From: Actinomycetota bacterium
Lineage (GTDB): Bacteria; Actinomycetota; Actinomycetes; Nanopelagicales; Nanopelagicaceae
Assembly (NCBI GenBank): GCA_009705235.1
Contig: WLCR01000028.1
Span: 1 to 9,568 of the forward strand
Direction of reading: 5' to 3'
Length of the DNA: 9,568 nt
The notes beneath the pieces were generated by a model. The model did not search any database. It was not told the origin of the DNA and saw nothing but the letters and a program-made list of their open reading frames with translations. The translations under genes were made by a program, and so were the position numbers. Below are positions 1 to 9,568 of this stretch, piece by piece. Numbering within the stretch: position 1 is the first letter of the stretch; each line of letters starts with the position of its first letter.

Positions 1-563
1 AATGCTCCGGCAACAGCTAATGCGCGCACGCGTGCACCAGCTGGGGGATTCTCATTTAATTTCGCAAGAGCCTTTAAATCACCAGCTGCAACAATTTGCC
101 CAGCACCATTGTCATTTGCTGCAACCAAATTAAGTGCACCAATTGCAGCTAAAACTTCGGTGCGATTTCCACCAAGGATGGCTGACATTCCAGATGGTGA
201 TGTAGCAGCAGCCTTTGACATCTCAATACCTCGCGCACGGACAAGTGTTAGTGCATCACTTTCAGAGATTGCACCTGACATAGCAGCTGCAGCAAGTTCG
301 CCGACCGAATGCCCTGATGTGACAGCAAAATTCTTGATTCCTAGCGCATGAGCACCCAATAACGATGCAGCAACAATTAGCGGTTGCGCGTTGGCGGTAT
401 CTTTAATTTCTTCAGCATCAGCAGTTGTGCCAAGGTGGAACAAATCTAAATCAATCGAATCAGACCAAGAGATAATTAGTGCCTTAAGCGCCGGATCTTG
501 AATCCAACTGTTAAACATTCCTGGTGTTTGTGAACCCTGTCCAGGAGCGATGATTGCGAGCAC
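1..563 (-). CDS. fabD: Malonyl-CoA:ACP transacylase, N-terminal part (cut by window edge)
   Basis: FabD moves the malonyl group from CoA to acyl carrier protein, which supplies the extender unit for type II fatty acid synthesis in the cytoplasm. The 187 complete residues read here show the oxyanion-loop motif GQGSQ (residues 8-12), NAQPL (58-62), the nucleophile elbow GHSVGE with catalytic Ser86, and the carboxylate-binding Arg of VRARG (Arg111). The reading frame leaves the window at VAGAF, just before the His-containing segment expected in this family, so the catalytic His and the C-terminal third are outside. The GTG start at 563 is the only sensible one: an in-frame TAA lies three codons upstream, and any later start would lose GQGSQ. 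No Shine-Dalgarno sequence is visible, but a TAATAT hexamer sits 6 bases upstream. It lies 29 bases after glgX on the same strand. In other actinobacteria fabH, acpP and fabF often follow fabD; here they would be off the left edge. Confidence 0.95.
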   Translation of the reverse strand, partial: MLAIIAPGQGSQTPGMFNSWIQDPALKALIISWSDSIDLDLFHLGTTADAEEIKDTANAQPLIVAASLLGAHALGIKNFAVTSGHSVGELAAAAMSGAISESDALTLVRARGIEMSKAAATSPSGMSAILGGNRTEVLAAIGALNLVAANDNGAGQIVAAGDLKALAKLNENPPAGARVRALAVAGA

Positions 564-569
564 AGTCAG

Positions 570-575
570 ATATTA
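570..575 (-). promoter_or_regulatory. Candidate -10 box for a leaderless fabD transcript
   Basis: Read on the minus strand the hexamer is TAATAT, followed by 6 bases (CTGACT) and the GTG start of fabD. This fits the actinobacterial TANNNT -10 element with transcription starting at or next to the start codon. There is no recognisable -35 box and no ribosome binding site. If real, fabD can be transcribed separately from glgX. The call rests on motif and spacing only. Confidence 0.5.
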
Positions 576-580
576 GTGTG

Positions 581-594
581 CTTACTTACTTACT
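581..594. repeat. Short tetranucleotide repeat, 3.5 copies of CTTA
   Basis: CTTACTTACTTACT on the plus strand (TAAG units on the minus strand) lies between the glgX stop and the fabD start. It falls where the spacer between the -10 and any -35 element of the candidate fabD promoter would be. The first two bases of the glgX stop codon's complement are included in the run. The copy number is low and may be chance. Confidence 0.6.
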
Positions 595-2710
595 ATCTAG
601 TACGAGACACAAGCCAAACAAGCACGCTGTGTTCAGCAACCTCAACCTGCGAAGCAGGTGCGGCAATAACTGGCTCGTATGTTGCAACATTCTTTGATGC
701 ATCAAATATGCATCGAAATGTTTCGCCCCAGCTGGCATCCGGCAATGTAAATGTTGTTACTTCCCGTGATGAATTGAGCATCAATAACAATCCTTTTGTT
801 GGATCTGCCTCAACAAAGACAGTAATGCTTCGCTTTTCTTCATCTCTCCAGTGATCATCGCTCATTTCATTTCCGCTAAGTGAAAACCAGGCGATATCTT
901 TTCTTTTTGTTCCTTCATCAACAGCGCCAGTAAAAAACTCGGATGCGACATCTGCTAAATAAGTTGCACGTATTTGTGCCAGCGATTGAACCGCGGCCAA
1001 GATGTCTGCTTGTTCTTCATTTAGATTCCACGACAATGCCCATCCGCCTTCATATGTTTGCTCGCTCTCGTGGGCGTGTGCAATTGGTAAGGAGTAAGCA
1101 TTATTTGAACCATTCTGTGTCCGACTTACTTCATCGCCCATATTTAGCATTGGGACACCAGATGACAACATCAAAGTTGCCAGCAAAGATTTCTTTAAAC
1201 GATTTCGAATCTCGTTGATTCCTGCATCTAAAGTTTCGCCTTCGTGACCAACATTCCACGATCGATTGGAATCATTGCCATCGTTATTGTTTTCACCATT
1301 TACTTCATTGTGCTTGTGGTTATAGGTCACCATGTCATGAATCGTGAATCCATCGTGTGCTGCCACAAAGTTAATTGACGATGTAGGCCCTCGATAGTGA
1401 AATACATTGCTAGAACCACTAATACTTGAAGCAATATCTGAAACACCTTCACCAAAGCCACGGGCTAGATCGCCAAGCCAAAACTGGCGTACAGAGTCTC
1501 GATATGCATCATTCCATTCGCGCCATGGATGAGGAAAATCTCCCAATGAATACCTTGAAATATCCCAAGGCTCGGCAATCATTTTAAAATTGCGCAGGAC
1601 CGAATCGGCACCAATTGCAGCCATAAGCGATGAGTTAAAGGCGCTATCACTTGTATATAGGGCCGTTGTTAAATCAAACCTGAAACCATCAACACCAACA
1701 ACATCAATCCACCAGCGAAGGGAATCAATAATTTGGCGCACTGAATGTGGTTTGCTTGCTGCAAATGTGTTTCCGCAACCGGTGACATCTAGATAATTAC
1801 CATCTGAATCTTGACGGTAGTAAGCGTGATTATCGATTCCTCTGTAAGAAAGAGTTGGGCCACCAATTCCACCTTCAGCGGTGTGGTTGTAAACAACATC
1901 TAAAATGACTTCGATTCCAGCAGCATGAAGCTGATCAACCGACCACTGCAATTCGCTGATCGGATCTTGGGTGGCTGCGTACTCACGATGTGGAGCAGAA
2001 AACAAAAGCGAGTTATAACCCCAGTGATTGATTCGTCCACGGCCATAAATTGCAGGCTCAGTTATTGATTGAGCAATCGGCAATAACTCCAGTGCAGTAA
2101 TTCCAATAGATTTTAAATGTGCAATCGTGCTGGGGTGTCCTAAAGCTTTGTAGGTCCCACGTTCATTGTCTGGAATCTCAAGGTTGAAGGCAGTCAACCC
2201 TTTAACATGTGCTTCGTACATAACTGTTTTTGCCCACGGGACCAAGGGCCGCACAATTTCGCGAGGGCCATGATCTGTGACAACTGAATATGGAACCTTG
2301 CCTGCGCTATCTCTAGCATCACGTTCATTCACATCACCTGCGCCATAGGCATCGATTGCAACATGGCCATAGATTTCGGGTGAATAAGTAATGCCGCCAT
2401 CAATGACATGCGCATATGGATCAAGTAATAATTTAGCTGCGTTGAAGCGAACACCGTGTTCTGGAAGCCAAGGACCGTAGACTCGGTATCCATATCTCTG
2501 GCCTGCACGCACACCTGCTAAATATCCGTGCCAAATTGGGCCATTGCGATGGGCCATTGCAAAGCGAGTCTCAACCATCGCACCGTTTACCTCATTAAAG
2601 AGGCATAGCTCGATGGCATCTGCCGCGTTGCTCCAGATCGCAAAATTAGTGCCGCCATCGGTGACGGTAGCGCCAAGAGTGCGGGGATCGGCAGGAAGCA
2701 TGGGCGTCAT
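593..2710 (-). CDS. glgX: Glycogen debranching enzyme (isoamylase-type, GH13)
   Basis: GlgX hydrolyses alpha-1,6 branches left on glycogen after phosphorylase action, releasing maltotriose/maltotetraose-size chains. The 705 residues match the family's usual length of about 700. An N-terminal carbohydrate-binding/early-set domain (about residues 8-100, LGATVTDGGTNFAIWS) precedes the (beta/alpha)8 barrel. The four GH13 regions are visible: DVVYNH (271-276), DGFRFDL (341-347) with nucleophile Asp346, AEPWD (379-383) with acid/base Glu380, and FVAAHDGF (448-455) with the transition-state Asp453. GYNSLLFSAP (231-240) and MLNMGDE (521-527) are also GlgX-like. A beta-sandwich C-terminal domain follows from about 600. 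The start could be the ATG at 2710 or the ATG three codons later at 2701; the minus-strand CAGGGCAGG just upstream gives AGG 9 bases from the 2701 ATG, which favours the shorter form slightly. It is transcribed away from etfB. Its adjacency to fabD suggests co-transcription but no shared pathway. Confidence 0.97.
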   Translation of the reverse strand: MTPMLPADPRTLGATVTDGGTNFAIWSNAADAIELCLFNEVNGAMVETRFAMAHRNGPIWHGYLAGVRAGQRYGYRVYGPWLPEHGVRFNAAKLLLDPYAHVIDGGITYSPEIYGHVAIDAYGAGDVNERDARDSAGKVPYSVVTDHGPREIVRPLVPWAKTVMYEAHVKGLTAFNLEIPDNERGTYKALGHPSTIAHLKSIGITALELLPIAQSITEPAIYGRGRINHWGYNSLLFSAPHREYAATQDPISELQWSVDQLHAAGIEVILDVVYNHTAEGGIGGPTLSYRGIDNHAYYRQDSDGNYLDVTGCGNTFAASKPHSVRQIIDSLRWWIDVVGVDGFRFDLTTALYTSDSAFNSSLMAAIGADSVLRNFKMIAEPWDISRYSLGDFPHPWREWNDAYRDSVRQFWLGDLARGFGEGVSDIASSISGSSNVFHYRGPTSSINFVAAHDGFTIHDMVTYNHKHNEVNGENNNDGNDSNRSWNVGHEGETLDAGINEIRNRLKKSLLATLMLSSGVPMLNMGDEVSRTQNGSNNAYSLPIAHAHESEQTYEGGWALSWNLNEEQADILAAVQSLAQIRATYLADVASEFFTGAVDEGTKRKDIAWFSLSGNEMSDDHWRDEEKRSITVFVEADPTKGLLLMLNSSREVTTFTLPDASWGETFRCIFDASKNVATYEPVIAAPASQVEVAEHSVLVWLVSRTR

Positions 2711-2770
2711 CCTGCCCTGAATGGGCTTAAAAGCGCAGTTGATTCAGATGTGATTGTGTAGCCAATTAGG

Positions 2771-2786
2771 GTTACTGACCAGTAAC
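2771..2786. promoter_or_regulatory. Perfect palindrome, candidate repressor operator in front of etfB
   Basis: GTTACTG-AC-CAGTAAC has 7-bp arms that are perfect reverse complements around a 2-base centre. The centre is too small for a comfortable RNA hairpin loop, so a dimeric DNA-binding protein site is the better reading. It ends 9 bases before the etfB ATG and overlaps the candidate -10 hexamer at 2783-2788, an arrangement expected for repression. Size and symmetry resemble operators of TetR-family regulators, several of which control fatty-acid degradation and ETF genes in actinobacteria; that assignment is inference. It is also 76 bases upstream of the glgX start. Confidence 0.55.
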
Positions 2787-2788
2787 AT
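2783..2788 (+). promoter_or_regulatory. Candidate -10 box for a leaderless etfB transcript
   Basis: TAACAT is followed by exactly 7 bases (TTGCCCC) and then the etfB ATG at 2796. It matches TANNNT with a transcription start at the A of the start codon. No purine-rich ribosome binding site occurs between it and the ATG, which supports leaderless initiation. No good -35 hexamer is seen at 16-18 bases upstream. Confidence 0.5.
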
Positions 2789-2795
2789 TTGCCCC

Positions 2796-3581
2796 ATGAA
2801 GATTGCGGTGTGCGTAAAGCAGGTCCCGGACTCGTGGGCTGAAAAGAAAATGGTCAACGGAATTCTTGATCGCGAAAATGTTGATGCTGTTCTCAACGAC
2901 CTTGACGAGTACGCCGTCGAAGAAGCGCTACGTATTGCCGAGGCACATGGCGGAAATGAAGAAGGTGGCAGTAATACCGTCACAGTTATTTCTATGGGAC
3001 CAGAACGCGCAACTGAAGCGGTTCGTAAAGCTTTATCAATGGGTGTTAACGATGCAATCTTGGTTACAGATCCACAACTTGCAGGGGCTGATGCGCTCGC
3101 AACTTCAGCTGTTCTTGCTGCAGTAATTGAAAAGGGTGGTTTCGATCTAGTTATTTGTGGAACAGAATCAACTGATGCGCGCATGAGTGTTGTGCCTGCA
3201 ATGTTGGCAGAACGTTTAAATGCAGCACAACTTACATTTGCCTCAAAGGTTGCGGTCGATCCTGCCACCTGCAAAGTTTCGATTACCCGTGTAACAGAGG
3301 CAGGCGTTGATGAAATGCACGGACAGTTCCCGTGCGTAATTTCTGTTGTAGAAAAGATTAATGAACCACGCTATCCCTCATTTAAAGGAATCATGGCGGC
3401 TAAGAAAAAGAGTATTGACAGTAGAGATTTAGCAACCGTAGGAGTTTCGGCAATTGCTGCATGGTCATTAGTTGCAGATGCAACGCCACGTCCGGCACGC
3501 GCTGCAGGAATCAAAGTCACAGATGATGGAACCGCGGGCGAACAACTAGTTAAGTACTTAGCAGAAAAGAAACTGATATGA
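2796..3581 (+). CDS. etfB: Electron transfer flavoprotein, beta subunit
   Basis: EtfB pairs with EtfA to form the soluble flavoprotein that accepts electrons from acyl-CoA dehydrogenases and related enzymes and passes them towards the quinone pool; the beta subunit binds AMP and makes the contact with partner dehydrogenases. The 261 residues start [14 protein letters not shown] and show [20 protein letters not shown] (24-43), [16 protein letters not shown] (68-83), the nucleotide-binding-region motif [10 protein letters not shown] (121-130) and the family signature [15 protein letters not shown] (191-205). Length and order match actinobacterial FixA/EtfB closely. The ATG at 2796 is chosen because the conserved protein begins there; a TTG 14 codons upstream would add residues encoded across the palindrome. 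The stop overlaps the etfA start as ATGA, consistent with coupled translation of equal amounts of the two subunits. Confidence 0.96.
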   Translation: MKIAVCVKQVPDSWAEKKMVNGILDRENVDAVLNDLDEYAVEEALRIAEAHGGNEEGGSNTVTVISMGPERATEAVRKALSMGVNDAILVTDPQLAGADALATSAVLAAVIEKGGFDLVICGTESTDARMSVVPAMLAERLNAAQLTFASKVAVDPATCKVSITRVTEAGVDEMHGQFPCVISVVEKINEPRYPSFKGIMAAKKKSIDSRDLATVGVSAIAAWSLVADATPRPARAAGIKVTDDGTAGEQLVKYLAEKKLI

Positions 3582-4531
3582 GCAAAGTATTGATTCTGGC
3601 TGACTTTGTTGGCACTAAAGCAACCAAGACAAACGCTGAATTAGCTACCGCCGCTGCACGAATTGGCGAAGTAACCGCTGTTGTACTTGCACCAACAGGA
3701 CAAGGAACAATTTACGCCTCAGCTATCAATCGTGGCCCTATTGCAAACATAATTGTTGTTGAGTCTGATGCTTTTGCATCCAATGGCGTTGCAGCTGTCG
3801 CAGATGTTTTAGCTCAAATAATTACCGCACAATCTCCTTCTGCCGTTCTTGTTGCATCGCATGCATTTGGCAAAGAAGTTGCCGCTCGCACAGCAGTTAA
3901 GACTGGTTCTGGAATCATTACTGATGCTGTAGATGTTTCAGCTGACATCACTGCAACTCAATTGGTATTTGGTGGTTCAACAACAGTTCATTCAAAGGTT
4001 TCACATGGCACGCCAATTATTACTGTGCGACCAAATTCAGTTGATGCAAGTACAACAGAATCAACTCCGAGCATTGAAACTATTTCATTGACTGTTTCAG
4101 ATGATTCGAAGAAGGCAACAGTCACTTCCTCACAACCTCCAGTACAAGGCGGACGTCCAGAACTAACCGAAGCAAACATTGTTGTGTCAGGTGGACGTGG
4201 CACAAATGGAGATTTCAGTGCGGTGGAAAACTTTGCCGATGTCTTGGGTGCTGCAGTTGGTGCTTCTCGTGCAGCAACGGATGCCGGGTGGTATCCACAT
4301 TCGCATCAAGTAGGTCAGACTGGCAAGACCGTTAGTCCGCAGCTATATGTTGCAAATGGAATTTCAGGTGCGATCCAACATCGTGCAGGTATGCAGACAA
4401 GTAAGACCATTGTTGTCGTAAATAAAGACCCAGAAGCGCCACTGTTTGAAATTGCAGATTTCGGCGTAGTGGGCGATCTATTTGCTGTGCTGCCTAAGGC
4501 AACGGAAGGCATCAAAGCCCACAAGTCATAG
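3578..4531 (+). CDS. etfA: Electron transfer flavoprotein, alpha subunit
   Basis: EtfA carries the redox-active FAD of the EtfAB heterodimer. The 317 residues equal the usual actinobacterial length. The N-terminal half (about 1-185) is the Rossmann-like domain shared with EtfB. The C-terminal half holds the FAD site: [16 protein letters not shown] (193-208), [11 protein letters not shown] (228-238), [20 protein letters not shown] (244-263), then GAIQHRAGM (264-272), and [19 protein letters not shown] (282-300) near the end. These are the characteristic FAD-binding blocks, and none is broken. The start codon shares the ATGA tetranucleotide with the etfB stop, so it should be translated by coupling. 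Its own stop codon TAG forms the first three bases of the candidate -10 box for the next gene. No ETF:quinone oxidoreductase gene is next to the pair; the electron acceptor must be encoded elsewhere. Confidence 0.96.
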   Translation: MSKVLILADFVGTKATKTNAELATAAARIGEVTAVVLAPTGQGTIYASAINRGPIANIIVVESDAFASNGVAAVADVLAQIITAQSPSAVLVASHAFGKEVAARTAVKTGSGIITDAVDVSADITATQLVFGGSTTVHSKVSHGTPIITVRPNSVDASTTESTPSIETISLTVSDDSKKATVTSSQPPVQGGRPELTEANIVVSGGRGTNGDFSAVENFADVLGAAVGASRAATDAGWYPHSHQVGQTGKTVSPQLYVANGISGAIQHRAGMQTSKTIVVVNKDPEAPLFEIADFGVVGDLFAVLPKATEGIKAHKS

Positions 4532-4534
4532 ACT
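4529..4534 (+). promoter_or_regulatory. Candidate -10 box for a leaderless cysteine desulfurase transcript
   Basis: TAGACT, whose first three bases are the etfA stop codon, is followed by exactly 7 bases (TAGGCCC) and the GTG start at 4542. This repeats the spacing seen at etfB. The only Shine-Dalgarno-like bases are AGG 3 bases from the GTG, too close to work well. The desulfurase-mnmA-ligA genes may therefore have their own transcript in addition to read-through from etfBA. Confidence 0.4.
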
Positions 4535-4541
4535 TAGGCCC

Positions 4542-5677
4542 GTGCCTTCGATCTACGTAGACCATGCCGCAACGACACCAATGTCACCTGCCGCATTTTT
4601 GGCTATGTCAGATCAATTACAGCAATTAGGAAATCCTTCAAGCCTGCACACACATGGTCGTGCAACTCGCAAAACGTTAGAAGATGCCCGCGAAGTAATT
4701 GCACAAAAGATTGACTGCCTTGCATCCGAAGTCATCTTTACCGCCTCAGGTACCGAAGCAAACAACATCGCTCTTAAAGGCTTATTTTGGAATGGTAAAA
4801 AGCAAGGCAAAAATGTTGTTGTAATCTCATCAATCGAGCATCATGCGATTTTGGATCCAGCACAATGGTTAAAAAATCATGAAGGTGCAGAAGTCATAGA
4901 AGTCCCTGTCACATCAGATGGTGTGGTTGATTTGCAGTTTCTAGGGCAACTTGTCTCTGATCGTGGATCTGAAATTGCGGTTATTTCAATCATGCATTCC
5001 AACAATGAGACTGGAGTGCTACAACCACTTGAAGACATTGTATTGATTGCTGGAGATATTCCTGTTCATACAGATGCGGTACAAAGTTTTACTAAAACAC
5101 CACTTTCTTATAAAAAATCTGGTGTAACAGCTTTGACACTTAGTGCTCATAAAGTTGGTGGACCACTTGGTATCGGTGCGTTGATTTTACGTCGTGCATT
5201 TGAAATTCCTGCACTGCTTCATGGTGGGGGACAAGAGCGAGAAATTCGTAGTGGAACATTAAACGCCCCCAGCATTGTTGCCTTTGCTACAGCTGTTAAG
5301 GATTCATATGATGCTCAGAGGGTTTTAGGTTTAAGAGATTCCTTTATTTCTGGCGTTAAGGGTCTAATACCCGATGCATATATAAATGGTGAAAATAGTG
5401 CGCGCTTGCCAGGCATCGTCAATGTGACATTTCCTGGTACTCAGAGCGATACATTATTATTGCTCTTAGATAGCGCCCATGTTTCTGCTTCAACTGGTTC
5501 AGCATGTAGCGCTGGCGTGCATGAAGCTAGCCATGTGCTTCTATCAATGGGGCACACTGAAGAAACTGCCCAATCTTCCTTACGCTTTTCATTTGGTGCC
5601 ATTTCCACCCAAGCAGATGTAGATTTTGTCTTGTCAGTCTTGCCCGATGTAATTAGCCGAGGACGGGCGGCGCACAA

Positions 5678-5681
<4 letters not shown>
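4542..5681 (+). CDS. iscS: Cysteine desulfurase (IscS/NifS-type, PLP-dependent)
   Basis: The enzyme converts L-cysteine to L-alanine and holds the sulfur as a persulfide for delivery to acceptor proteins. From the GTG at 4542 the protein is 379 residues, the normal NifS/IscS length, and begins with the conserved strand [11 protein letters not shown]. Visible sites are SIEHHA with the PLP-stacking His100, NNETG (154-158), HTDAVQS (176-182) with Asp178 and Gln181, the Schiff-base lysine in [10 protein letters not shown] (Lys204), the RSGTLN loop (236-241) and catalytic Cys322 in STGSACSAG. Starts further upstream would run into etfA and add sequence without family similarity; a later ATG would delete the first conserved motif. 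It overlaps mnmA by ATGA, which points to thiolation of tRNA as its main or dedicated task, as for YrvO in Bacillus. A role in iron-sulfur assembly cannot be excluded. Naming it iscS follows mycobacterial usage. Confidence 0.95.
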
Positions 5682-8769
<3,088 letters not shown>

Positions 8770-8775
8770 TACTAT
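8770..8775 (+). promoter_or_regulatory. Candidate -10 box for the small membrane protein-nadD-rsfS transcript
   Basis: TACTAT begins at the base after the ligA stop codon, is followed by exactly 7 bases (TACAACC), and then comes the ATG at 8783. Motif and spacing match the etfB case. There is no ribosome binding site in the 13-base gap. This marks a likely new transcription unit where the order departs from the mycobacterial ligA-gatC arrangement. Confidence 0.5.
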
Positions 8776-8782
8776 TACAACC

Positions 8783-8905
8783 ATGATTAATCTTGCAGAA
8801 GAGATTCACCGCGAACTTCCAGCCTCACCACTTGCCTTTGGTGTTTTCGCATTTGTAGTTTTTGTCGTACTTCTTTACTTAGTACTTCGCCTAGACCGAG
8901 ACTAA
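8783..8905 (+). CDS. Small single-span membrane protein, 40 residues, upstream of nadD
   Basis: The translation is an amphipathic N-terminus (MINLAEEIHRELPASPLAFG) followed by an unbroken hydrophobic span of about residues 17-35 (rich in Phe, Val, Leu) and a charged tail ending RLDRD. It looks like an inner-membrane anchor with a short cytoplasmic or extracytoplasmic head; there is no signal-peptide cleavage site. Although tiny, it is probably real: it fills the ligA-nadD gap exactly, has a promoter-like box at the right distance, and its stop lies one base before the only possible nadD start. From memory, small hypothetical proteins with an ELP-x-P-P-AFG-like segment and one membrane span occur near nadD in many actinobacteria; I cannot run the comparison. 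The function is unknown, and no catalytic or metal-binding residues are seen. Confidence 0.8.
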   Translation: MINLAEEIHRELPASPLAFGVFAFVVFVVLLYLVLRLDRD

Positions 8906-8906
8906 T

Positions 8907-9455
8907 TTGTCCCGAGTAGGTATTTACGGAGGAACTTTTGACCCAATTCATCTGGGTCATTTGCATGTAATTACACAACTCATTGAAAAAAAGATTGTTG
9001 ATCAGCTGCTAGTTGTTCCAGCAGGGCAACCGTTGTTACGTAGCCAAACACCACGTGCATCGGCTCAACAACGTCGGACAATGTGCCAGTTAGCAATTTC
9101 GGAATTATCTGCAGAAGTGGCGTCCAAAGTTCAGGTCAATCCCATCGAAATTTTAAGGACGGGTCCAAGTTTTGCAATCGATACCGTTGAAGCGGTTGCT
9201 CAGAATTATCCGGATGATGAAATTGTCCTAATCGTTGGACAAGATGCAGCGGAAAAATTAGATCAGTGGCACCGCATTGACGAACTTCGCGCAATGGTGG
9301 AATTTGTTGTTATTTCGCGTCCTGGCTATGAAGGAAATGGAATTGATATTGGGGCTTTGCCAGTGGCAGCGACCACAATTAGAGAAGGTTTGAGCGCAGA
9401 TGTTTCGTCATCGGTAGCTGCATTTATACGAGAGAATAACCTCTATGACAATTAG
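8907..9455 (+). CDS. nadD: Nicotinate-nucleotide adenylyltransferase, short form
   Basis: NadD joins nicotinate mononucleotide with ATP to give deamido-NAD+, the step before NAD synthetase. The nucleotidyltransferase motif GGTFDPIHLGHLH (8-20) includes HxGH at 15-18; VPAGQP (37-42), RTGPSFAIDTVEA (84-96), VGQDAAEKLDQW (110-121) and VVISRPGYE (134-142) follow the family order. The C-terminal phosphate-binding motif, typically ISST-x-x-R, reads VAATTIR (153-159) and keeps Thr156 and Arg159 but not the two Ser. At 182 residues it is shorter than usual (about 190-215), with the region after RPGYE compressed. The start must be the TTG at 8907: the frame has a stop at 8892-8894 and no other initiation codon before the motif. 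It begins one base after the stop of the small membrane-protein gene, so reinitiation or coupling is expected. The C-terminus overlaps rsfS by 11 bases. Confidence 0.95.
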   Translation: MSRVGIYGGTFDPIHLGHLHVITQLIEKKIVDQLLVVPAGQPLLRSQTPRASAQQRRTMCQLAISELSAEVASKVQVNPIEILRTGPSFAIDTVEAVAQNYPDDEIVLIVGQDAAEKLDQWHRIDELRAMVEFVVISRPGYEGNGIDIGALPVAATTIREGLSADVSSSVAAFIRENNLYDN

Positions 9456-9568
9456 CAAAAGAACCCACGAGATAACTCAGATCGCTGCACATGCTGCCAT
9501 CGATAAAATTGCAGTAGATGTTGTAGCACTTGATCTATCAGATCAATTGGTTCTAAGTGAAGTCTTCT
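9445..9568 (+). CDS. rsfS: Ribosome silencing factor RsfS, N-terminal part (cut by window edge)
   Basis: RsfS binds ribosomal protein uL14 on the large subunit and blocks subunit joining when nutrients are scarce. Only 41 codons are inside the window. They contain AAHAAIDKIAVDVVALDLSD (14-33), matching the family's AA-x-DK-x-A-x-D-x-x-x-LD pattern, then QLVLSEVF (34-41), where family members usually have LTDYFV or LTDVFV. The ATG at 9445 lies inside the end of nadD (11-base overlap) with a weak GAGAG 10 bases upstream, so translation is probably coupled. nadD followed by rsfS is a standard bacterial pairing; in many actinobacteria a LytR-type gene lies between, which is absent here. The call is firm on motif plus neighbour but rests on a short fragment. 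Confidence 0.88.
   Translation, partial: MTISKRTHEITQIAAHAAIDKIAVDVVALDLSDQLVLSEVF

Noticed and set aside
109..351. Plus-strand frame of 80 codons at the left edge
   Set aside because: The opposite strand reads a clear FabD with GHSVGE and GQGSQ, so this is its shadow.
2711..2734. Small inverted repeats (GCCC/GGGC and GCTT/AAGC) upstream of glgX
   Set aside because: Arms are only 4 bp. They could touch the glgX ribosome binding site but are too short to call as a hairpin or attenuator.
2754..2795. Upstream TTG start extending EtfB by 14 residues
   Set aside because: The extension is encoded across the palindrome and has no EtfB similarity; the family begins at MKIAVCVKQ.
2744..3274. Long minus-strand frame of 176 codons opposite etfB
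   Set aside because: It lies wholly against a strongly conserved gene, has no recognisable motif and a Ser/Ala-rich composition typical of an antisense shadow frame.
4482..4541. Upstream ATG start extending the cysteine desulfurase by 20 residues into etfA
   Set aside because: It would overlap the conserved etfA 3' end by 50 bases and add a Cys/Arg-rich leader unrelated to the family; the GTG at 4542 gives the normal N-terminus.
9431..9444. AGAG-N6-CTCT inverted repeat before the rsfS ATG
   Set aside because: A 4-bp stem within the coding end of nadD is expected by chance and is too weak for a regulatory claim.

Overview
The window looks like a compact piece of chromosome from a low-GC actinobacterium with a streamlined genome. 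A freshwater acI/Nanopelagicales-type organism would fit, but that placement is inference. The evidence is the order etfB-etfA-cysteine desulfurase-mnmA-ligA, which matches the order known from mycobacteria (there with extra genes between); actinobacterial signatures such as the ARGCC and NPCLRC motifs of MnmA and the DAKFDELL motif of LigA; and a small membrane-protein gene just before nadD. Composition by eye is AT-leaning, intergenic gaps are nearly absent, three gene junctions are exact ATGA overlaps, and GTG/TTG starts are used.

Layout. Positions 1-563, minus strand: the N-terminal two thirds of fabD (malonyl-CoA:ACP transacylase), cut by the window edge. Positions 593-2710, minus strand: glgX, a glycogen debranching enzyme, 29 bases upstream of fabD. 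Positions 2711-2795: a divergent intergenic region with a perfect 7-bp-arm palindrome beside the etfB start. Positions 2796-4531, plus strand: etfB and etfA, the two subunits of electron transfer flavoprotein. Positions 4542-8769: cysteine desulfurase, mnmA and ligA. Positions 8783-9568: a 40-residue single-span membrane protein, nadD, and the beginning of rsfS. No stretch longer than 300 bases lacks a gene. I saw no tRNA, rRNA, CRISPR array, insertion sequence or phage gene.

How the genes work together. EtfB and EtfA form the FAD-containing carrier that takes electrons from acyl-CoA and related dehydrogenases. The desulfurase very probably hands persulfide sulfur to MnmA for 2-thiouridine at the tRNA wobble position, since the two genes overlap. 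LigA consumes NAD+ to seal DNA nicks and NadD makes the NAD+ precursor; their closeness may be incidental. RsfS silences ribosomes in starvation. FabD and GlgX serve lipid synthesis and glycogen breakdown.

The content is mainly housekeeping, and I did not find a new defence, mobile or biosynthetic system. The most interesting signal is regulatory: four of the gene starts (fabD, etfB, cysteine desulfurase, the small membrane protein) carry a TANNNT hexamer exactly 6 or 7 bases before the start codon. That is the layout expected for leaderless transcripts, and at etfB the hexamer is overlapped by the palindrome.
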